From NCBI GenBank assembly GCA_028696185.1, contig JAQVHL010000019.1, forward strand, positions 1 to 42,859: a DNA stretch of 42,859 nt, given 5' to 3'. The notes under the pieces are model-generated. The model made no database searches and had not been told where the DNA came from. It saw only the letters and a program-made list of their open reading frames with translations. Positions 13,034 through 22,914 of the stretch are shown in pieces (the first letter of the stretch is position 1; the number at the start of each line of letters is the position of its first letter). The stretch is from Halothiobacillaceae bacterium. GTDB taxonomy: Bacteria > Pseudomonadota > Gammaproteobacteria > Halothiobacillales > Halothiobacillaceae. A program made the translations under genes and the position numbers.

Positions 13034-13674
13034 AGGGGCGTGTCCATAAGGGGGCGAACCAGAACCAGATGCCTCTCGGCATGCAGCCCCGGAACGTGTA
13101 GGGCGTGCGCGGCCTCCAGGACATAGCCGGCGGGCAAGCCGCCCAGCTCATCCGGCGACAGACGCCCTTTCATGGCCAGCAGGCGCCCGTCGGGCCGGCA
13201 CAGATGCCCGGCGAGTTTAAGGAAATCGGGCAGGGATGCAAAGGCGCGTGAAATGACCTGCCCAAAGTTTCCCGGCACCTCCCACTGCTCCACACGCCCA
13301 CGCCAGCTTTCGACAGCCCCCAGACGCAGCTCACGCACGGCCATCTGCGCAAAGCGCAGCATCTTCAGATTGCTGTCGATCAGGGTTACCGGCAGCGACG
13401 GGCGGCAGATGGCGATCACGATACCCGGCAGCCCCGGACCGCAGCCGACATCCGCAAGCGGCGTGTCGTCGATCCACGGTAGCACGGCAAGGCTGTCGAG
13501 CAGGTGCTTGTCCACCATGTCCAGAGGGTCGCGCACGGCAGTGAGGTTGTAGGCGCGGTTCCACTTCACCAGCAAGGCCAGATACGCCAGAAGAGCCGCG
13601 ATCTGCGCCGCGTCAAGCGACAGCCCCAGGGCCTGCACGCCCGCCTTCAGGCGTTCCTCGATACGCGTATCCAT
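13030..13674 (-). CDS. rsmG: RsmG (GidB) 16S rRNA guanine-527 N7-methyltransferase
   Basis: The 214-residue methyltransferase has the SAM-binding motif DVGCGPGLPGI and the segment ISRAFASLPDFL seen in RsmG proteins. It methylates G527 in the 530 loop of 16S rRNA. Its start overlaps the mnmG stop by one base (TGATG) and its end overlaps the parA start, so the three genes are translationally coupled. This gidA-gidB-parA-parB order is typical of origin-proximal DNA. Confidence 0.96.
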   Translation of the reverse strand: MDTRIEERLKAGVQALGLSLDAAQIAALLAYLALLVKWNRAYNLTAVRDPLDMVDKHLLDSLAVLPWIDDTPLADVGCGPGLPGIVIAICRPSLPVTLIDSNLKMLRFAQMAVRELRLGAVESWRGRVEQWEVPGNFGQVISRAFASLPDFLKLAGHLCRPDGRLLAMKGRLSPDELGGLPAGYVLEAAHALHVPGLHAERHLVLVRPLMDTPL

Positions 13675-15563
13675 CAGCCGGCCGCGAGCAGGGCGCGTTT
13701 TTTCAGGTGCACGAGCAACAGCGAAACGGCCGCTGGCGTGACGCCGGGAATGCGCCCGGCCTGACCGACGGTGGCCGGACGATGCTGGGCGAGTTTCTGG
13801 CGCACCTCGTTGGACAGCCCGGCGACCTCGGCATAATCCAGATCGGGCGGCAGGCCGGTTTCCTCGTTGCGGCGCGCCCGCTCGACCTCTTCATGCTGAC
13901 GGGCGAGATAGCCCGAGTACTTGGCGTCGATTTCCAGCTGCTCGCTGACCTCGGCCGGCACCGGCACTTCCGGGGCCAGCCCCGGCAGGGCGACAAGCGC
14001 GGCATAGTCGAGCTCCGGGCGACGCAAGAGCTCGAAGGCACGCACCTCGCGGGTGACGGGCTGGGCATGCTCAGCCGTGAGCGTGGCGGCGACCGGATGC
14101 GCGGGATGAATCCAGATGTCCATCAGACGCTGACGTTCGCGCTCGATGGCCTCCATCTTTTCGCTGAATGCGACCCAGCGCGCCTCGTCCACCAGCCCCA
14201 GCTCACGCGCCACCGGGGTGAGGCGCTGGTCGGCATTGTCCTCGCGCAGCAGCAAGCGGTATTCGGCGCGGCTGGTGAACATGCGGTAGGGTTCCGGTGC
14301 TCCACGGGTGATGAGATCATCGACCAGCACGCCCAGATACGCCTGCTCGCGTCCGGGCGACCAGCTCTCGCGCTCCAGCACCTGACACGCGGCGTTGAGG
14401 CCGGCCAGCAGCCCCTGCGCGGCCGCCTCCTCGTAGCCTGTGGTGCCGTTGATCTGACCGGCGAAGAACAACCCGCCGATGCAGCGGGTCTCCAGCGTCG
14501 GGGAGAGGTCGCGCGGATCGAAGAAATCGTATTCGATGGCGTAGCCCGGCCGTGTGATGTGCGCGTTTTCAAAACCACGGATCGAACGCACCAGCGCGTA
14601 CTGCACATCGAAGGGCAGGCTGGTGGAAATGCCGTTGGGGTAGATTTCGTTGGTGCTGAGCCCCTCGGGCTCGACGAAGACCTGATGCTGATCGCGGTCG
14701 GCGAAGCGGAAAATCTTGTCCTCGATGGACGGGCAATAGCGCGGCCCGACACCCTCTATCACGCCGGTGTACATCGGCGAACGATCGAGCCCGCCACGGA
14801 TGATTTCGTGGGTTCGCTCGTTGGTGTGGGTGATGTAGCAGTCAATCTGGCGCGGATGATCCTCGATACGCCCCATGTACGAGAACACCGGGGTGGGCGT
14901 GTCACCGGGCTGGGCCTGCATGACCGACAGATCGAGCGAGCGGATGTCGATGCGCGGCGGGGTACCGGTCTTCAGCCGTCCGACGCGCAGCGGCAGTTCG
15001 CGCAGACGCTCGGCCAGGCGGATGGACGGCGGATCGCCCGCCCGGCCACCGGCGTAATTTTCCATGCCCACATGGATGCGCCCGCCCAGGAAGGTGCCGG
15101 CGGTCAGAACCACGGTCCGCGCCATGAAACGGATACCCGTCTGAGTGACGACACCGCGTACGCGCTCGCCCTCGACGATCAGATCGTCCGCCGCCTGCTG
15201 GAAGATCGACAGGCCCGCCTGGTTCTCCAGCATCTGACGAATGGCGGCCTTGTACAGCGCACGGTCGGCCTGCGCGCGGGTGGCGCGCACCGCCGGGCCC
15301 TTGCGCGCATTGAGGATGCGGAACTGGATGCCGCCACGGTCGGCGGCCAGGGCCATGGCCCCGCCCATTGCATCGACCTCTTTGACCAGGTGCCCCTTGC
15401 CGATACCGCCAATCGCCGGGTTGCAGCTCATCTGCCCCAGGGTCTCGACATTGTGCGTGAGCAGGAGCGTGCGCACGCCCATGCGCGCGGCGGCAAGCGC
15501 CGCCTCGGTGCCGGCATGGCCGCCACCGACGACGATCACATCGAAGGACTCGGGAAACAACAT
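13674..15563 (-). CDS. mnmG: MnmG (GidA) tRNA uridine-34 modification enzyme
   Basis: The 629-residue FAD protein (E. coli 629) starts [20 protein letters not shown] with the dinucleotide-binding glycine motif (residues 13-18). It also has [16 protein letters not shown] and the GidA signature [12 protein letters not shown]. With MnmE it installs the cmnm5 group on wobble uridine. The partner mnmE is absent from the window; speE lies directly upstream. The start has no purine-rich ribosome-binding site: CCTCC precedes the ATG, just after a 10-bp hairpin (15569-15599). Confidence 0.97.
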   Translation of the reverse strand: MLFPESFDVIVVGGGHAGTEAALAAARMGVRTLLLTHNVETLGQMSCNPAIGGIGKGHLVKEVDAMGGAMALAADRGGIQFRILNARKGPAVRATRAQADRALYKAAIRQMLENQAGLSIFQQAADDLIVEGERVRGVVTQTGIRFMARTVVLTAGTFLGGRIHVGMENYAGGRAGDPPSIRLAERLRELPLRVGRLKTGTPPRIDIRSLDLSVMQAQPGDTPTPVFSYMGRIEDHPRQIDCYITHTNERTHEIIRGGLDRSPMYTGVIEGVGPRYCPSIEDKIFRFADRDQHQVFVEPEGLSTNEIYPNGISTSLPFDVQYALVRSIRGFENAHITRPGYAIEYDFFDPRDLSPTLETRCIGGLFFAGQINGTTGYEEAAAQGLLAGLNAACQVLERESWSPGREQAYLGVLVDDLITRGAPEPYRMFTSRAEYRLLLREDNADQRLTPVARELGLVDEARWVAFSEKMEAIERERQRLMDIWIHPAHPVAATLTAEHAQPVTREVRAFELLRRPELDYAALVALPGLAPEVPVPAEVSEQLEIDAKYSGYLARQHEEVERARRNEETGLPPDLDYAEVAGLSNEVRQKLAQHRPATVGQAGRIPGVTPAAVSLLLVHLKKRALLAAG

Positions 15564-15568
15564 GGAGG

Positions 15569-15599
15569 AATCACCCGCAAAAAATGCAAGCGGGTGATT
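15569..15599. terminator. Hairpin between speE and mnmG, terminator-like on the + strand
   Basis: A perfect 10-bp stem AATCACCCGC / GCGGGTGATT (15569-15578, 15590-15599) has an 11-base loop. On the + strand it is followed by TTTAGTTCGTTTT, as in an intrinsic terminator, yet both neighbouring genes run on the minus strand. On the minus strand the stem ends five bases before the mnmG start codon, where it could affect translation. Confidence 0.65.
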
Positions 15600-15620
15600 T
15601 TAGTTCGTTTTCGCCCACGA

Positions 15621-16493
15621 TTACAGGACGGAAAGTGCGTCCTTGATGAACTCAGGCATCGCCAGCGCCCCGCGATGCACCTCGGCATTGTAATAACGGG
15701 TCGGAAACGGCTTGCGACCTGCGTCATCCTCGCGGAACACATCCAGCGGCAAGCCCTTGCTCGCCAGGGTGCAGGTGATCGAACCGCCCGGATAGACCGG
15801 CTGCGGGAACAGCAACGAACGGCGGTCGGTGAAACCCGCCGCAACCATCGCACGATGGTAGTTTTTCAGCGTTTCCATGTGATAGAACGGCGATTCGCTC
15901 TGCCCGACCAGGATGCCCTGCGGGGCAAGCACGCGATGGCAATCGGCGATGAAAGCCGGACCGAACAAGCCCTCTCCAGGACCGACCGGGTCAGTGGAGT
16001 CGACAATGATGATGTCCACCGAACCGTCCGGCGCCTCACGCATCCAGCGGATGCCGTCGTCGAAAGCGAGCGTGGCGCGCGCATCGCCATTGGATTCGCA
16101 CAGCTCGGGGAAGAAGCGCTCGGCCGCACGGGTCACTTCTTCGTCGATGTCGATCTGCACCACCGACTCGACCCCCGGATGCCGCAGCACCTCGCGCAGC
16201 GTGCCGCAATCGCCGCCGCCAATGATGACCACGCGCTTGGGCGCCGGATGGGTGAACAGCGCCGGGTGCGCCATCATCTCGTGATAGAGGAAATTCTCCA
16301 GCGAGGTGAGCATGAACGCATCGTCCAGCACCATCAGATTGCCCCAGTGCTCGGTCTCGTAAACATCGAGCTTCTGGTAGGGGCTCTGCACCGAATGCAG
16401 CTTGCGGCGCACTTTCAGCGAGAAAGCCGCCCCCATCGAGGTCACGGTTTCGGAGATCCAGGAGGCATCGACACCCATCGGTTGCTCACACAT
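15621..16493 (-). CDS. speE: Spermidine synthase-like aminopropyltransferase (SpeE)
   Basis: The 290-residue protein has the polyamine-synthase SAM/dcSAM-binding loop GGGDCGTLREVLRH, the acidic pair VQIDIDEEV, and the catalytic DSTDPVGPGEGLF segment. These match SpeE, which transfers aminopropyl from decarboxylated SAM to putrescine. The third loop residue is Cys-Gly where many SpeE have Gly-Ala or Gly-Gly. speD is not in the window. The ATG at 16493 is used; a TTG four codons upstream is also open and neither has a clear ribosome-binding site. Confidence 0.9.
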   Translation of the reverse strand: MCEQPMGVDASWISETVTSMGAAFSLKVRRKLHSVQSPYQKLDVYETEHWGNLMVLDDAFMLTSLENFLYHEMMAHPALFTHPAPKRVVIIGGGDCGTLREVLRHPGVESVVQIDIDEEVTRAAERFFPELCESNGDARATLAFDDGIRWMREAPDGSVDIIIVDSTDPVGPGEGLFGPAFIADCHRVLAPQGILVGQSESPFYHMETLKNYHRAMVAAGFTDRRSLLFPQPVYPGGSITCTLASKGLPLDVFREDDAGRKPFPTRYYNAEVHRGALAMPEFIKDALSVL

Positions 16494-16572
16494 AGGAACG
16501 TACAATCCAGCGTTTGAGGGGACAAGCCCGCAGTCTAACAGAGCCCCATCGGGGAGCCATGCGGGCTACGAT

Positions 16573-16601
16573 TCGCTTCCCGCCGCGCTTGGCCCTACAA
16601 T
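16573..16601 (+). promoter_or_regulatory. Possible sigma-70 promoter of the cold-shock-domain gene
   Basis: TACAAT at 16596-16601 is a good -10 hexamer. The hexamer 17 bp upstream (TCGCTT, 16573-16578) is a weak -35. The site lies 73 bp ahead of the ATG, leaving a long leader as is common for cold-shock genes. Confidence 0.35.
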
Positions 16602-16674
16602 GTCGCGCCTGACCGGCCGGGCTATCCGGCGGTCATCAACGAACCATCCTCAGATTTTGTCACCAAGAAAGACC

Positions 16675-17130
16675 ATGAATCCGATTACCTTGCTTGTTGC
16701 CGGCCTGCTCGGCCTTCTGGGCGCGTTCCTGAGCTCCCAGCTTCCGTCCGCCCCTCTACCGCACTTTGTCCTGAACGCCGTCATCATCGTCTCCGCCATC
16801 CTGCTGACCCTGCTCGTCCAACATCAGCTCAGCCAGCCCCGCACCAGCGGCCCGCGCGTACGCCCCATGGCCAGTGCGGCGCCCGTCCCGACCCCTGTCG
16901 CCACGGCAAGCGCCATCGGTGGCCCCACCGAAAGTGGCGTCGTCAAATGGTTCAATGTCAAAAAGGGCTTCGGCTTCATCGTGCGCGAGAACGGTGAGGA
17001 ACTGTTCGTACACTACCGCTCCATCCAGCTCCCGCCGGGCCGCCAGTACCTCCAGGAAGGCCAGCTTGTGGAATATGTCATTGGCAGTGGGCGCAAGGGG
17101 CCGCAGGCGGAGAACGTCATCCCCATTTGA
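16675..17130 (+). CDS. Membrane-anchored cold-shock-domain protein
   Basis: The 151-residue protein joins two N-terminal membrane helices (residues about 4-20 and 32-49) through a Pro/Ala-rich linker (55-83) to a C-terminal cold-shock domain (87-151). The domain keeps both RNA-binding motifs, KGFGFI (97-102) and LFVHY (110-114), and starts GVVKWFNVKKGFG like CspA. It would place a nucleic-acid-binding domain at the inner face of the cytoplasmic membrane. The ATG at 16675 is chosen because it starts the hydrophobic segment; the frame is open further upstream with no family-like sequence. Repeat array 1 begins 30 bp after the stop. Confidence 0.85.
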   Translation: MNPITLLVAGLLGLLGAFLSSQLPSAPLPHFVLNAVIIVSAILLTLLVQHQLSQPRTSGPRVRPMASAAPVPTPVATASAIGGPTESGVVKWFNVKKGFGFIVRENGEELFVHYRSIQLPPGRQYLQEGQLVEYVIGSGRKGPQAENVIPI

Positions 17131-17160
17131 GGGAGATGAGCGCGCCCAGCGCGCCTCGGA

Positions 17161-17905
17161 GGGCGTTCGCAAAACGAAGGTTTGTTGGACACGTGTGACC
17201 AAGCTGAACGGGGGGCTCCCCTCTCCCCCCTTGGGACCGCCATGGACTGGCCTGTGGAAGCCGGGTAAATGGGCCATGGAGGGCCCATTTAGCCTCGCCG
17301 CAACAGGATGTTGCGTCGAGGCGGCCCGGCTGGAGCAGGTCAGGCCAGGGCTTGCCCGAAGGGCGGTCCCGTGGGGGTGTGTTCTTTTGGTTACTTTTCT
17401 TGCACAAGCAAGAAAAGTGACTCGCCCGCTTGCGTTGGCGCCTGTTTGAAGGGCGTAGCCTCATGGCGGGCGAAAAAGGGCTCCAACGGTTCTTGAAAGC
17501 GGCTTTAACTGGCTGTTGAACGACTTGATCTTTCGCAAGCGGATAGGCTGAAAAATCCAAGGATGCTTTTTTTAGAAACCGGTCAGGACAGGTTTGCGCG
17601 CTGTTTCGCCCGCCTTAAGCGGCTCACTTCGAACAGCCGGCATCGCGCGCGGGCAAGCCATGGCCGGGGCCGCTCCGACCGGGCCGTCCCGAATTCGAGC
17701 GCCGTACCCGTCAGGGCTTGGGGCATGGATGCCCCAAGGGTGCGAGAACAGGATGCGCGACATCCTGTCGCGGCGGGACTGAAAGGGCCATCCATGGCCC
17801 TTTCACCCGGTCTCCACAACCCCGTCCATGGCGCCTCCAAGGGGGCTGGGAATCCTTCGTTCGGCGTTGTCAAAGGCCGTCCAACAAACCTTCTTTTTTA
17901 AACAC
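17161..17905 (-). repeat. Large modular inverted repeat, array 1 (one unit)
   Basis: A single unit fills the convergent gap between the cold-shock-domain gene (+) and oxyR (-). Its ends carry the terminal inverted repeat: inner GAAGGTTTGTTGGAC at 17176-17190 and its exact complement at 17879-17893, with more diverged outer parts. Going inward on the left (half A): a hairpin around CCATGG (17267-17290), a mismatch-bearing hairpin with AGGAT loop (17292-17322), and a 13-bp hairpin with ACAA loop (17391-17420). The right half (B') has the same modules inverted, plus a 64-bp insert (17692-17755) that contains its own 9-bp hairpin (17718-17737). Half B' has lost the long KpnI-type hairpin present in other units. 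Orientation is A-core-B'. No credible gene is seen inside. Confidence 0.9.
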
Positions 17906-17911
17906 AGTTGC

Positions 17912-18871
17912 TCAGGGCGCATCCTGAATCGGCGCGTCGGGCAGGGTAACAACACACGGTGGCGCGCAGGCGATGATTTTTTCCCGCAACAGGGCCACCG
18001 CCCCCGGCCGCACGAAGCGTTTGCGCCAGGCCACACCGACATCGCGAGTCGGCGCCGGGTCGGCAAACGGCCGATAGACGATCAGCCCGCCCGAATCCCC
18101 GGCCGCGCCCAGCGTGGATGTGCAGGGCAGGACAGTCACGCCCACGCCAGTGGCCACCATCATGCGGATCGTCTCCAACGAGCCTCCTTCCAGAGTGCGC
18201 TGCATGAGCCCCGCGCTTGCGCTGCGTGCGCAGCTGGGGCACAGACCGAGCACCTGATCGCGAAAACAATGCCCAGGCCCCAGCAAAAGCAGGTCGGCTT
18301 CACTCAAATCCCGCGCCAGAATGCGCTCATGGCTAGCCCAGGCATGTGAGGCGGGCAGGGCGACGACGAAGGGCTCGCGGTAAACCGGCGCCACCCGCAG
18401 CCCCGGCAAGGTAAAGGGCAGGGACAAAACAACCGCGTCCAGCTCGCCGCGCACGAGCTTTTCGGCCAGCACATGCGTGTAGCCCTCCTCGATCAGCACC
18501 GGCATCTGGGGCGCCGCCTCATGCAGGGAGGGAATCAGCCCCGGCAGCAGATACGGGCCGATGGTGTAGATGACCCCCACCCGCAGCGGCCCGACCAGAG
18601 GGTCTTTCTGCGACTGCGCGAGCTGACGTAGCCCCTCCACCTCGTCGAGCACGCGCTGCGCCTGCTCGACGAGCTTTTCGCCCGCATCGGTCAGCCGTAC
18701 CTCATTGCGGCTGGAGCGCTCGAAAACCTGCACGCCCAGCGCGTCCTCCAGGCGCTTGACGCCCACGCTCAGGGTCGGCTGACTAACGAAACACGCCTGC
18801 GCCGCGCGACCGAAATGCCGCTCCCGCGCCACCGCTGTGATATAACGAAGCTCTGTTAGAGTTATATTCAT
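17912..18871 (-). CDS. oxyR: OxyR peroxide-sensing LysR-type regulator
   Basis: The 319-residue protein has a LysR helix-turn-helix (residues 20-40, [22 protein letters not shown]) and a periplasmic-binding-like sensor domain. The OxyR redox signature is present: [12 protein letters not shown] gives Cys202 and Cys211, nine residues apart exactly like Cys199/Cys208 of E. coli OxyR. It should therefore sense hydrogen peroxide through a disulfide. The frame is open far upstream, but the ATG at 18871 gives the normal LysR start. It is divergent from trxA, a plausible target. Its stop lies six bases from repeat array 1. Confidence 0.95.
   Translation of the reverse strand: MNITLTELRYITAVARERHFGRAAQACFVSQPTLSVGVKRLEDALGVQVFERSSRNEVRLTDAGEKLVEQAQRVLDEVEGLRQLAQSQKDPLVGPLRVGVIYTIGPYLLPGLIPSLHEAAPQMPVLIEEGYTHVLAEKLVRGELDAVVLSLPFTLPGLRVAPVYREPFVVALPASHAWASHERILARDLSEADLLLLGPGHCFRDQVLGLCPSCARSASAGLMQRTLEGGSLETIRMMVATGVGVTVLPCTSTLGAAGDSGGLIVYRPFADPAPTRDVGVAWRKRFVRPGAVALLREKIIACAPPCVVTLPDAPIQDAP
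18840..18867. promoter_or_regulatory. AT-rich inverted repeat across the oxyR start
   Basis: ATATAAC (18840-18846) and its complement GTTATAT (18861-18867) stand in an AT-rich patch covering the first codons of oxyR, with CTCT/AGAG inside. LysR-type regulators often bind such sites to repress themselves. Function is inferred. Confidence 0.3.
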
Positions 18872-18903
18872 GCCCTTACCGTGCGAGCCGGCCTTGCATT
18901 GCG

Positions 18904-18913
18904 CCAATATTGG
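18904..18913. promoter_or_regulatory. Palindrome in the oxyR-trxA divergent region
   Basis: CCAATATTGG is a perfect 10-bp palindrome in the 108-bp divergent spacer, 66 bp before the trxA start. It may be an operator; it does not match the four-part E. coli OxyR consensus well. Confidence 0.3.
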
Positions 18914-18979
18914 GCAGAAAATACCCGCAATCGGTCCATATGGACAGGGGCACCCCCTCCAAACAAGGAGAACCAGCGC

Positions 18980-19312
18980 GTGAGCGAAAACATCGTATAC
19001 CTGACCGACGCCACTTTCGAACAGGAAGTCATCAAAAGCGACCAGCCGGTTCTGGTTGATTACTGGGCGGAGTGGTGTGGCCCCTGCCGCATGATCGCCC
19101 CGATCCTCGATGAAATCGCGGCCGAATATCAGGGCCGTCTCAAGGTCGCCAAGATCAATATCGACGAAAACTCCGACACGCCCCGCCAGTACGGTATTCG
19201 CGGCATCCCCACCCTGATGCTCTTCCAGGGCGGCAAGGCGGTCGCCACCAAAGTGGGCGCCCTGTCGAAGTCCCAGCTGACGGCCTTCCTGGATAGCAGC
19301 CTCCAGGCCTGA
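18980..19312 (+). CDS. trxA: Thioredoxin 1
   Basis: The 110-residue thioredoxin has the WCGPC active site (Cys33, Cys36 counting from the GTG start) and the cis-proline segment [11 protein letters not shown]. It reduces protein disulfides in the cytoplasm. The GTG at 18980 is selected by AAGGAG nine bases upstream and by family length (E. coli 109). An open frame extends 33 codons upstream without similarity. It is divergent from oxyR and is followed by a terminator and rho, the same trxA-rho neighbourhood as in E. coli. Confidence 0.96.
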   Translation: MSENIVYLTDATFEQEVIKSDQPVLVDYWAEWCGPCRMIAPILDEIAAEYQGRLKVAKINIDENSDTPRQYGIRGIPTLMLFQGGKAVATKVGALSKSQLTAFLDSSLQA

Positions 19313-19326
19313 TCCAACGTCATTCC

Positions 19327-19356
19327 GTGCCCGGCGCCCTGCCGGGCACTGCTTTT
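19327..19356 (+). terminator. Intrinsic terminator after trxA
   Basis: A 9-bp GC-rich stem GTGCCCGGC / GCCGGGCAC (19327-19335, 19341-19349) with a 5-base loop is followed by TGCTTTT. It separates trxA from rho. Confidence 0.85.
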
Positions 19357-19433
19357 CCGACCCGCTCCCTGAACTCTCCCATACATCCTTCCCGACGCCG
19401 TCCGCGGCGGTTTCTTCACACCTATCCGACACC

Positions 19434-20690
19434 ATGAATCTGACCGAACTCAAGAAAAAACCCGCGGCCGAACTGGTCGCACTCGCCGAATCCCTGGGAC
19501 TTGAAAACATCGCGCGAGCGCGTAAACAAGACCTGATCTTCGCCATTCTCAAAGCCCACGCCAAAAGCGGCGAAGCCATCTACGGCGACGGCGTCGTGGA
19601 AATCCTGTCGGACGGTTTCGGATTCCTGCGCTCGGCGGACGGCTCCTATCTGGCCGGTCCGGATGACATCTATGTCAGCCCCAGCCAGATACGCCGTTTC
19701 AACCTGCAGACCGGCGACACCGTCTCCGGCACCATCCGTCCGCCCAAGGACAGCGAGCGTTACTTCGCCCTGCTGAAAGTCGACACCATCAACTACGAAC
19801 CGCCCGAAGTCGCCAAGAACAAGGTGCTGTTCGAAAACCTCACCCCACTGCACGCCGAACGACGCCTGCGCATGGAGCGTGGCAACGGCTCCAAGGAAGA
19901 CCTCACCGCCCGCGTCATCGACATGGTAGCCCCCACCGGCAAGGGACAGCGCGGTCTGGTGGTTTCCCCGCCCAAGGCGGGCAAGACCATGATGCTGCAA
20001 AACATCGCCCAGAGCATCGCCCACAACTACCCCGAGTGTTACCTGATCGTCCTGTTGATTGACGAGCGCCCGGAAGAAGTGACCGAAATGCAGCGCTCGG
20101 TGCGCGGCGAGGTTATCGCCTCCACCTTCGACGAGCCGGCGACCCGCCATGTGCAGGTCGCGGAAATGGTCATCGAAAAAGCCAAGCGCCTGGTCGAGCA
20201 CAAGCGTGACGTCGTCATCCTGCTCGACTCCATCACCCGCCTGGCGCGCGCCTACAACACCGTTATCCCGTCCTCCGGCAAGGTACTTACCGGCGGCGTG
20301 GATGCCAACGCCCTGCACCGCCCGAAGCGCTTCTTCGGTGCCGCACGCAACATCGAGGAAGGCGGCAGCCTCACCATCATCGCCACCGCGCTGATCGATA
20401 CCGGCTCGAAGATGGACGAGGTGATCTACGAGGAATTCAAAGGCACCGGCAACATGGAAATCCACCTCGACCGCCGTATTGCCGAGAAGCGTGTCTATCC
20501 TGCGATCAACATCAACCGCTCCGGCACCCGTCGTGAGGAACTGCTCACCGATCCGGACGAGCTGCAGAAAATGTGGGTACTGCGCAAATTCCTGCACCCG
20601 ATGGCCGAGCTCGAAGCGATGGAGTTCCTCATCGACAAGCTCTCCACCACCAAGACCAATCAGGAATTCTTCGACTCGATGAAACGCTGA
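19434..20690 (+). CDS. rho: Transcription termination factor Rho
   Basis: The 418-residue protein (E. coli 419) starts [19 protein letters not shown]. It has the N-terminal RNA-binding OSB domain (residues 48-125, with DGFGFLRS), Walker A (SPPKAGKT), Walker B region ([15 protein letters not shown]), and the Q/R-loop segments. It forms a hexameric RNA translocase that ends transcription. Normal length with no inserted N-terminal domain, as in gammaproteobacteria. It has a leader of about 77 bp after the trxA terminator. Confidence 0.98.
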   Translation: MNLTELKKKPAAELVALAESLGLENIARARKQDLIFAILKAHAKSGEAIYGDGVVEILSDGFGFLRSADGSYLAGPDDIYVSPSQIRRFNLQTGDTVSGTIRPPKDSERYFALLKVDTINYEPPEVAKNKVLFENLTPLHAERRLRMERGNGSKEDLTARVIDMVAPTGKGQRGLVVSPPKAGKTMMLQNIAQSIAHNYPECYLIVLLIDERPEEVTEMQRSVRGEVIASTFDEPATRHVQVAEMVIEKAKRLVEHKRDVVILLDSITRLARAYNTVIPSSGKVLTGGVDANALHRPKRFFGAARNIEEGGSLTIIATALIDTGSKMDEVIYEEFKGTGNMEIHLDRRIAEKRVYPAININRSGTRREELLTDPDELQKMWVLRKFLHPMAELEAMEFLIDKLSTTKTNQEFFDSMKR

Positions 20691-20824
20691 CCGGCTCCAC
20701 CCAGCCGCACAGCAGGGCATTTCTGGTCTATCCTCGTTACACGCGCCGAGCGCGCAACGAGACACACGCCGGGCGGACACCGGACCACAGGCGCAGGGAA
20801 GCCCTCCAGAAGGAGAACACTGCC

Positions 20825-21493
20825 ATGCGCAAGGCAGTCATTCAACGCCGCTTTCCCTGGGCTCTGGCCACCCTGCTGACCAGTCCGCTTGCTCTGGGGG
20901 TAGATATTGAGGCCGGACGGACGCAATACGCGGACGTCTGCGCTGCCTGCCACGGCGCGCAAGGGCAAGGTCAGGGCATTTTCCCCGCCCTGACCGGGCA
21001 CAGCGCCGAGGCCGTCCGCGACAGCCTGAACGCCTATCGTGCCGGCCAGATACGCGGCCCGGACTCGCCGATCATGCACCGCGTCACCAGCCCACTGAAC
21101 GACGCTCAGGTCGCCAATCTGGCGGCTTTCATCGCCCGCATCGACGAATTCCAGGACACTACACCCGCGCCCAGCGCTGTTCATCCGGCGCCCAGCACCG
21201 CGCCTGCCGCCCACGTGCCCCCGGTAAAACGGGAAGGCAATCCGGCTGCCGGAGGCAGCACCTTCCAGCAGGTGTGCATCCGCTGCCATGGCAAGCAGGG
21301 TGAAGGACGGCCGCCCATGTTCCCACGTCTGGCCGGTCTCAAACCCGAAGCCGTGCAGCAGGCTCTGCAGCTCTACCGCACACACACCGCGCGCGGCAAT
21401 TACTCCGGGATGATGTTTCCCATCGCCGGCACCCTGAGCGACCAGGACATCGCCAATCTGGGCGCCTACGTCGCCACACTGGGCGGCTCATGA
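20825..21493 (+). CDS. Dihaem c-type cytochrome (cytochrome c4-like), exported
   Basis: The 222-residue protein has a signal peptide (about residues 1-25, RRFPWALATLLTSPLALG) and two class I haem-binding motifs, CAACH (39-43) and CIRCH (151-155). Possible axial methionines are Met84 and Met196/197. The two domains are joined by a Pro/Ala-rich linker (113-135). This is the architecture of cytochrome c4 and related periplasmic dihaem carriers. It lies 134 bp after rho with AGAAGGAGA before the ATG, so it probably has its own promoter. Its stop codon lies within a strong bidirectional terminator. Confidence 0.85.
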   Translation: MRKAVIQRRFPWALATLLTSPLALGVDIEAGRTQYADVCAACHGAQGQGQGIFPALTGHSAEAVRDSLNAYRAGQIRGPDSPIMHRVTSPLNDAQVANLAAFIARIDEFQDTTPAPSAVHPAPSTAPAAHVPPVKREGNPAAGGSTFQQVCIRCHGKQGEGRPPMFPRLAGLKPEAVQQALQLYRTHTARGNYSGMMFPIAGTLSDQDIANLGAYVATLGGS

Positions 21494-21523
21494 AAAACGC
21501 GGCTTGAAGCCGCGTTTTTCATG
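21489..21523. terminator. Bidirectional terminator containing the cytochrome stop codon
   Basis: A perfect 15-bp stem, CATGAAAAACGCGGC against its complement (21489-21503 and 21509-21523), encloses a five-base loop. Five A residues on one arm and five T residues on the other make it work in both directions, for the cytochrome gene and for convergent purD. The TGA stop (21491-21493) is inside the left arm. Confidence 0.9.
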
Positions 21524-21541
21524 TCTGCCAGACGGATTGCC

Positions 21542-22825
21542 TCAGCCTTGCTCGCGGGCCACCGCGCGCCAGCCAATATCCCGACGGCAGAACGCACCGG
21601 GCCAGCGAATCGCCTCCACCCCAGCATAGGCACGTGCCTGAGCCTGGGCCACTGTCTCACCCAGCGCGGTCACGCACAGCACGCGCCCACCGCTGGTCAC
21701 CACCTGGCCAGCGTCCTCGCGGGTACCAGCGTGGAACACCTTGAGATCATCAGCATCCACGCCATCCAGCCCCTCAATGGCATCGCCCAGACGCGGTTCG
21801 CCCGGATAGTTTTCAGCCGCCATGACCACACCCAAGGCCGGACGCGCGTCCCAGACCACAGTCGCGCTGTCCAGCGACCCGGCTAATGCCGCTTCGACCA
21901 GCGCCACCAGATCGCTTTTCAGACGCATCATGATCGGCTGGGTTTCCGGATCACCGAAACGGCAGTTGTACTCCAGTACGCGCGGCGTGCCGTCCGGAGC
22001 GACCATCAGACCGGCATACAGGAAGCCGGTGTAAACCTGGCCCTCCATCGCCATACCGCGCACGGTCGGCTCGATGATCTCGCGTAACACGCGATCTGCC
22101 ACCGCCGGCGTCACCACCGGGGCCGGGGAATACGCCCCCATGCCGCCGGTATTCGGCCCCGTATCACCCTCGCCACGCGCCTTGTGGTCCTGCGAGGTGG
22201 CCATGGGCAGGATGTTCTGCCCATCGACCATACAGATGAAACTGGCCTCTTCCCCAACCAGGAAGTCCTCGATAACCACCCGTGCCCCCGCCTGACCGAA
22301 CTGCCCGCCGAGCATGTCGCGAACCGCCGCCTGGGCTTCCTCGATGGTCTGAGCCACCACCACGCCCTTGCCGGCGGCCAGACCATCGGCCTTGACCACG
22401 ATGGGCGCCCCCCGGTCATGCAGATACGCCAGCGCCGGAGTCACTTCGGTGAAAACCCGGTACTGGGCCGTGGGGATGCGGTGCCGGGCCAGAAAATCCT
22501 TGGTAAAGGCCTTCGAGCCCTCCAGCTGCGCTGCTGCACGGGTCGGGCCGAAAATGGCCAGCCCCGCATCGCGGAAGGTATCCACCACGCCCGCCACCAG
22601 AGGGGCTTCCGGCCCGACCACGGTCAGGTTGACCCCCTCATCGCGCGCCAGATTGAGCAGACCGGCAATGTCACTGGCCGCGACCGGCACGTTACGGCAT
22701 TTCGGCTCACGAGCCGTTCCGGGGTTGCCGGGAGCCACGAGCACGGTCGAAACCCGTGCCGACTGAGCCAGTTTCCACGCCAGCGCATGCTCGCGCCCAC
22801 CGCCGCCGATGACCAGCACCTTCAT
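21542..22825 (-). CDS. purD: Phosphoribosylamine-glycine ligase (PurD)
   Basis: The 427-residue ATP-grasp enzyme starts [19 protein letters not shown]. It contains [25 protein letters not shown] and the glycine/ATP segment [12 protein letters not shown], all PurD signatures. It catalyses step two of purine synthesis. The ATG at 22825 has GGAGAAACG upstream; the frame remains open 29 codons further without family similarity. It stands alone (purH not in the window), divergent from trmL. Confidence 0.97.
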   Translation of the reverse strand: MKVLVIGGGGREHALAWKLAQSARVSTVLVAPGNPGTAREPKCRNVPVAASDIAGLLNLARDEGVNLTVVGPEAPLVAGVVDTFRDAGLAIFGPTRAAAQLEGSKAFTKDFLARHRIPTAQYRVFTEVTPALAYLHDRGAPIVVKADGLAAGKGVVVAQTIEEAQAAVRDMLGGQFGQAGARVVIEDFLVGEEASFICMVDGQNILPMATSQDHKARGEGDTGPNTGGMGAYSPAPVVTPAVADRVLREIIEPTVRGMAMEGQVYTGFLYAGLMVAPDGTPRVLEYNCRFGDPETQPIMMRLKSDLVALVEAALAGSLDSATVVWDARPALGVVMAAENYPGEPRLGDAIEGLDGVDADDLKVFHAGTREDAGQVVTSGGRVLCVTALGETVAQAQARAYAGVEAIRWPGAFCRRDIGWRAVAREQG

Positions 22826-22914
22826 GTTTCGTTTCTCCAAGCCTTTCATATAAAGTGGCGGAAGTTTGCCACAAGCCCCCCCTCCTGTCAGGAAAGACCG
22901 GACAGGAAACACCT

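Noticed and set aside
13707-16517. A 936-codon open frame on the + strand
   Set aside because: It is antisense to mnmG and speE, both clearly identified. Long antisense frames are expected from codon bias in GC-rich genes.
20733-20761. Terminator after rho
   Set aside because: CTCGTT/AACGAG with inner CGCG pairs can form a hairpin, but there is no T-run. It may be structural only.
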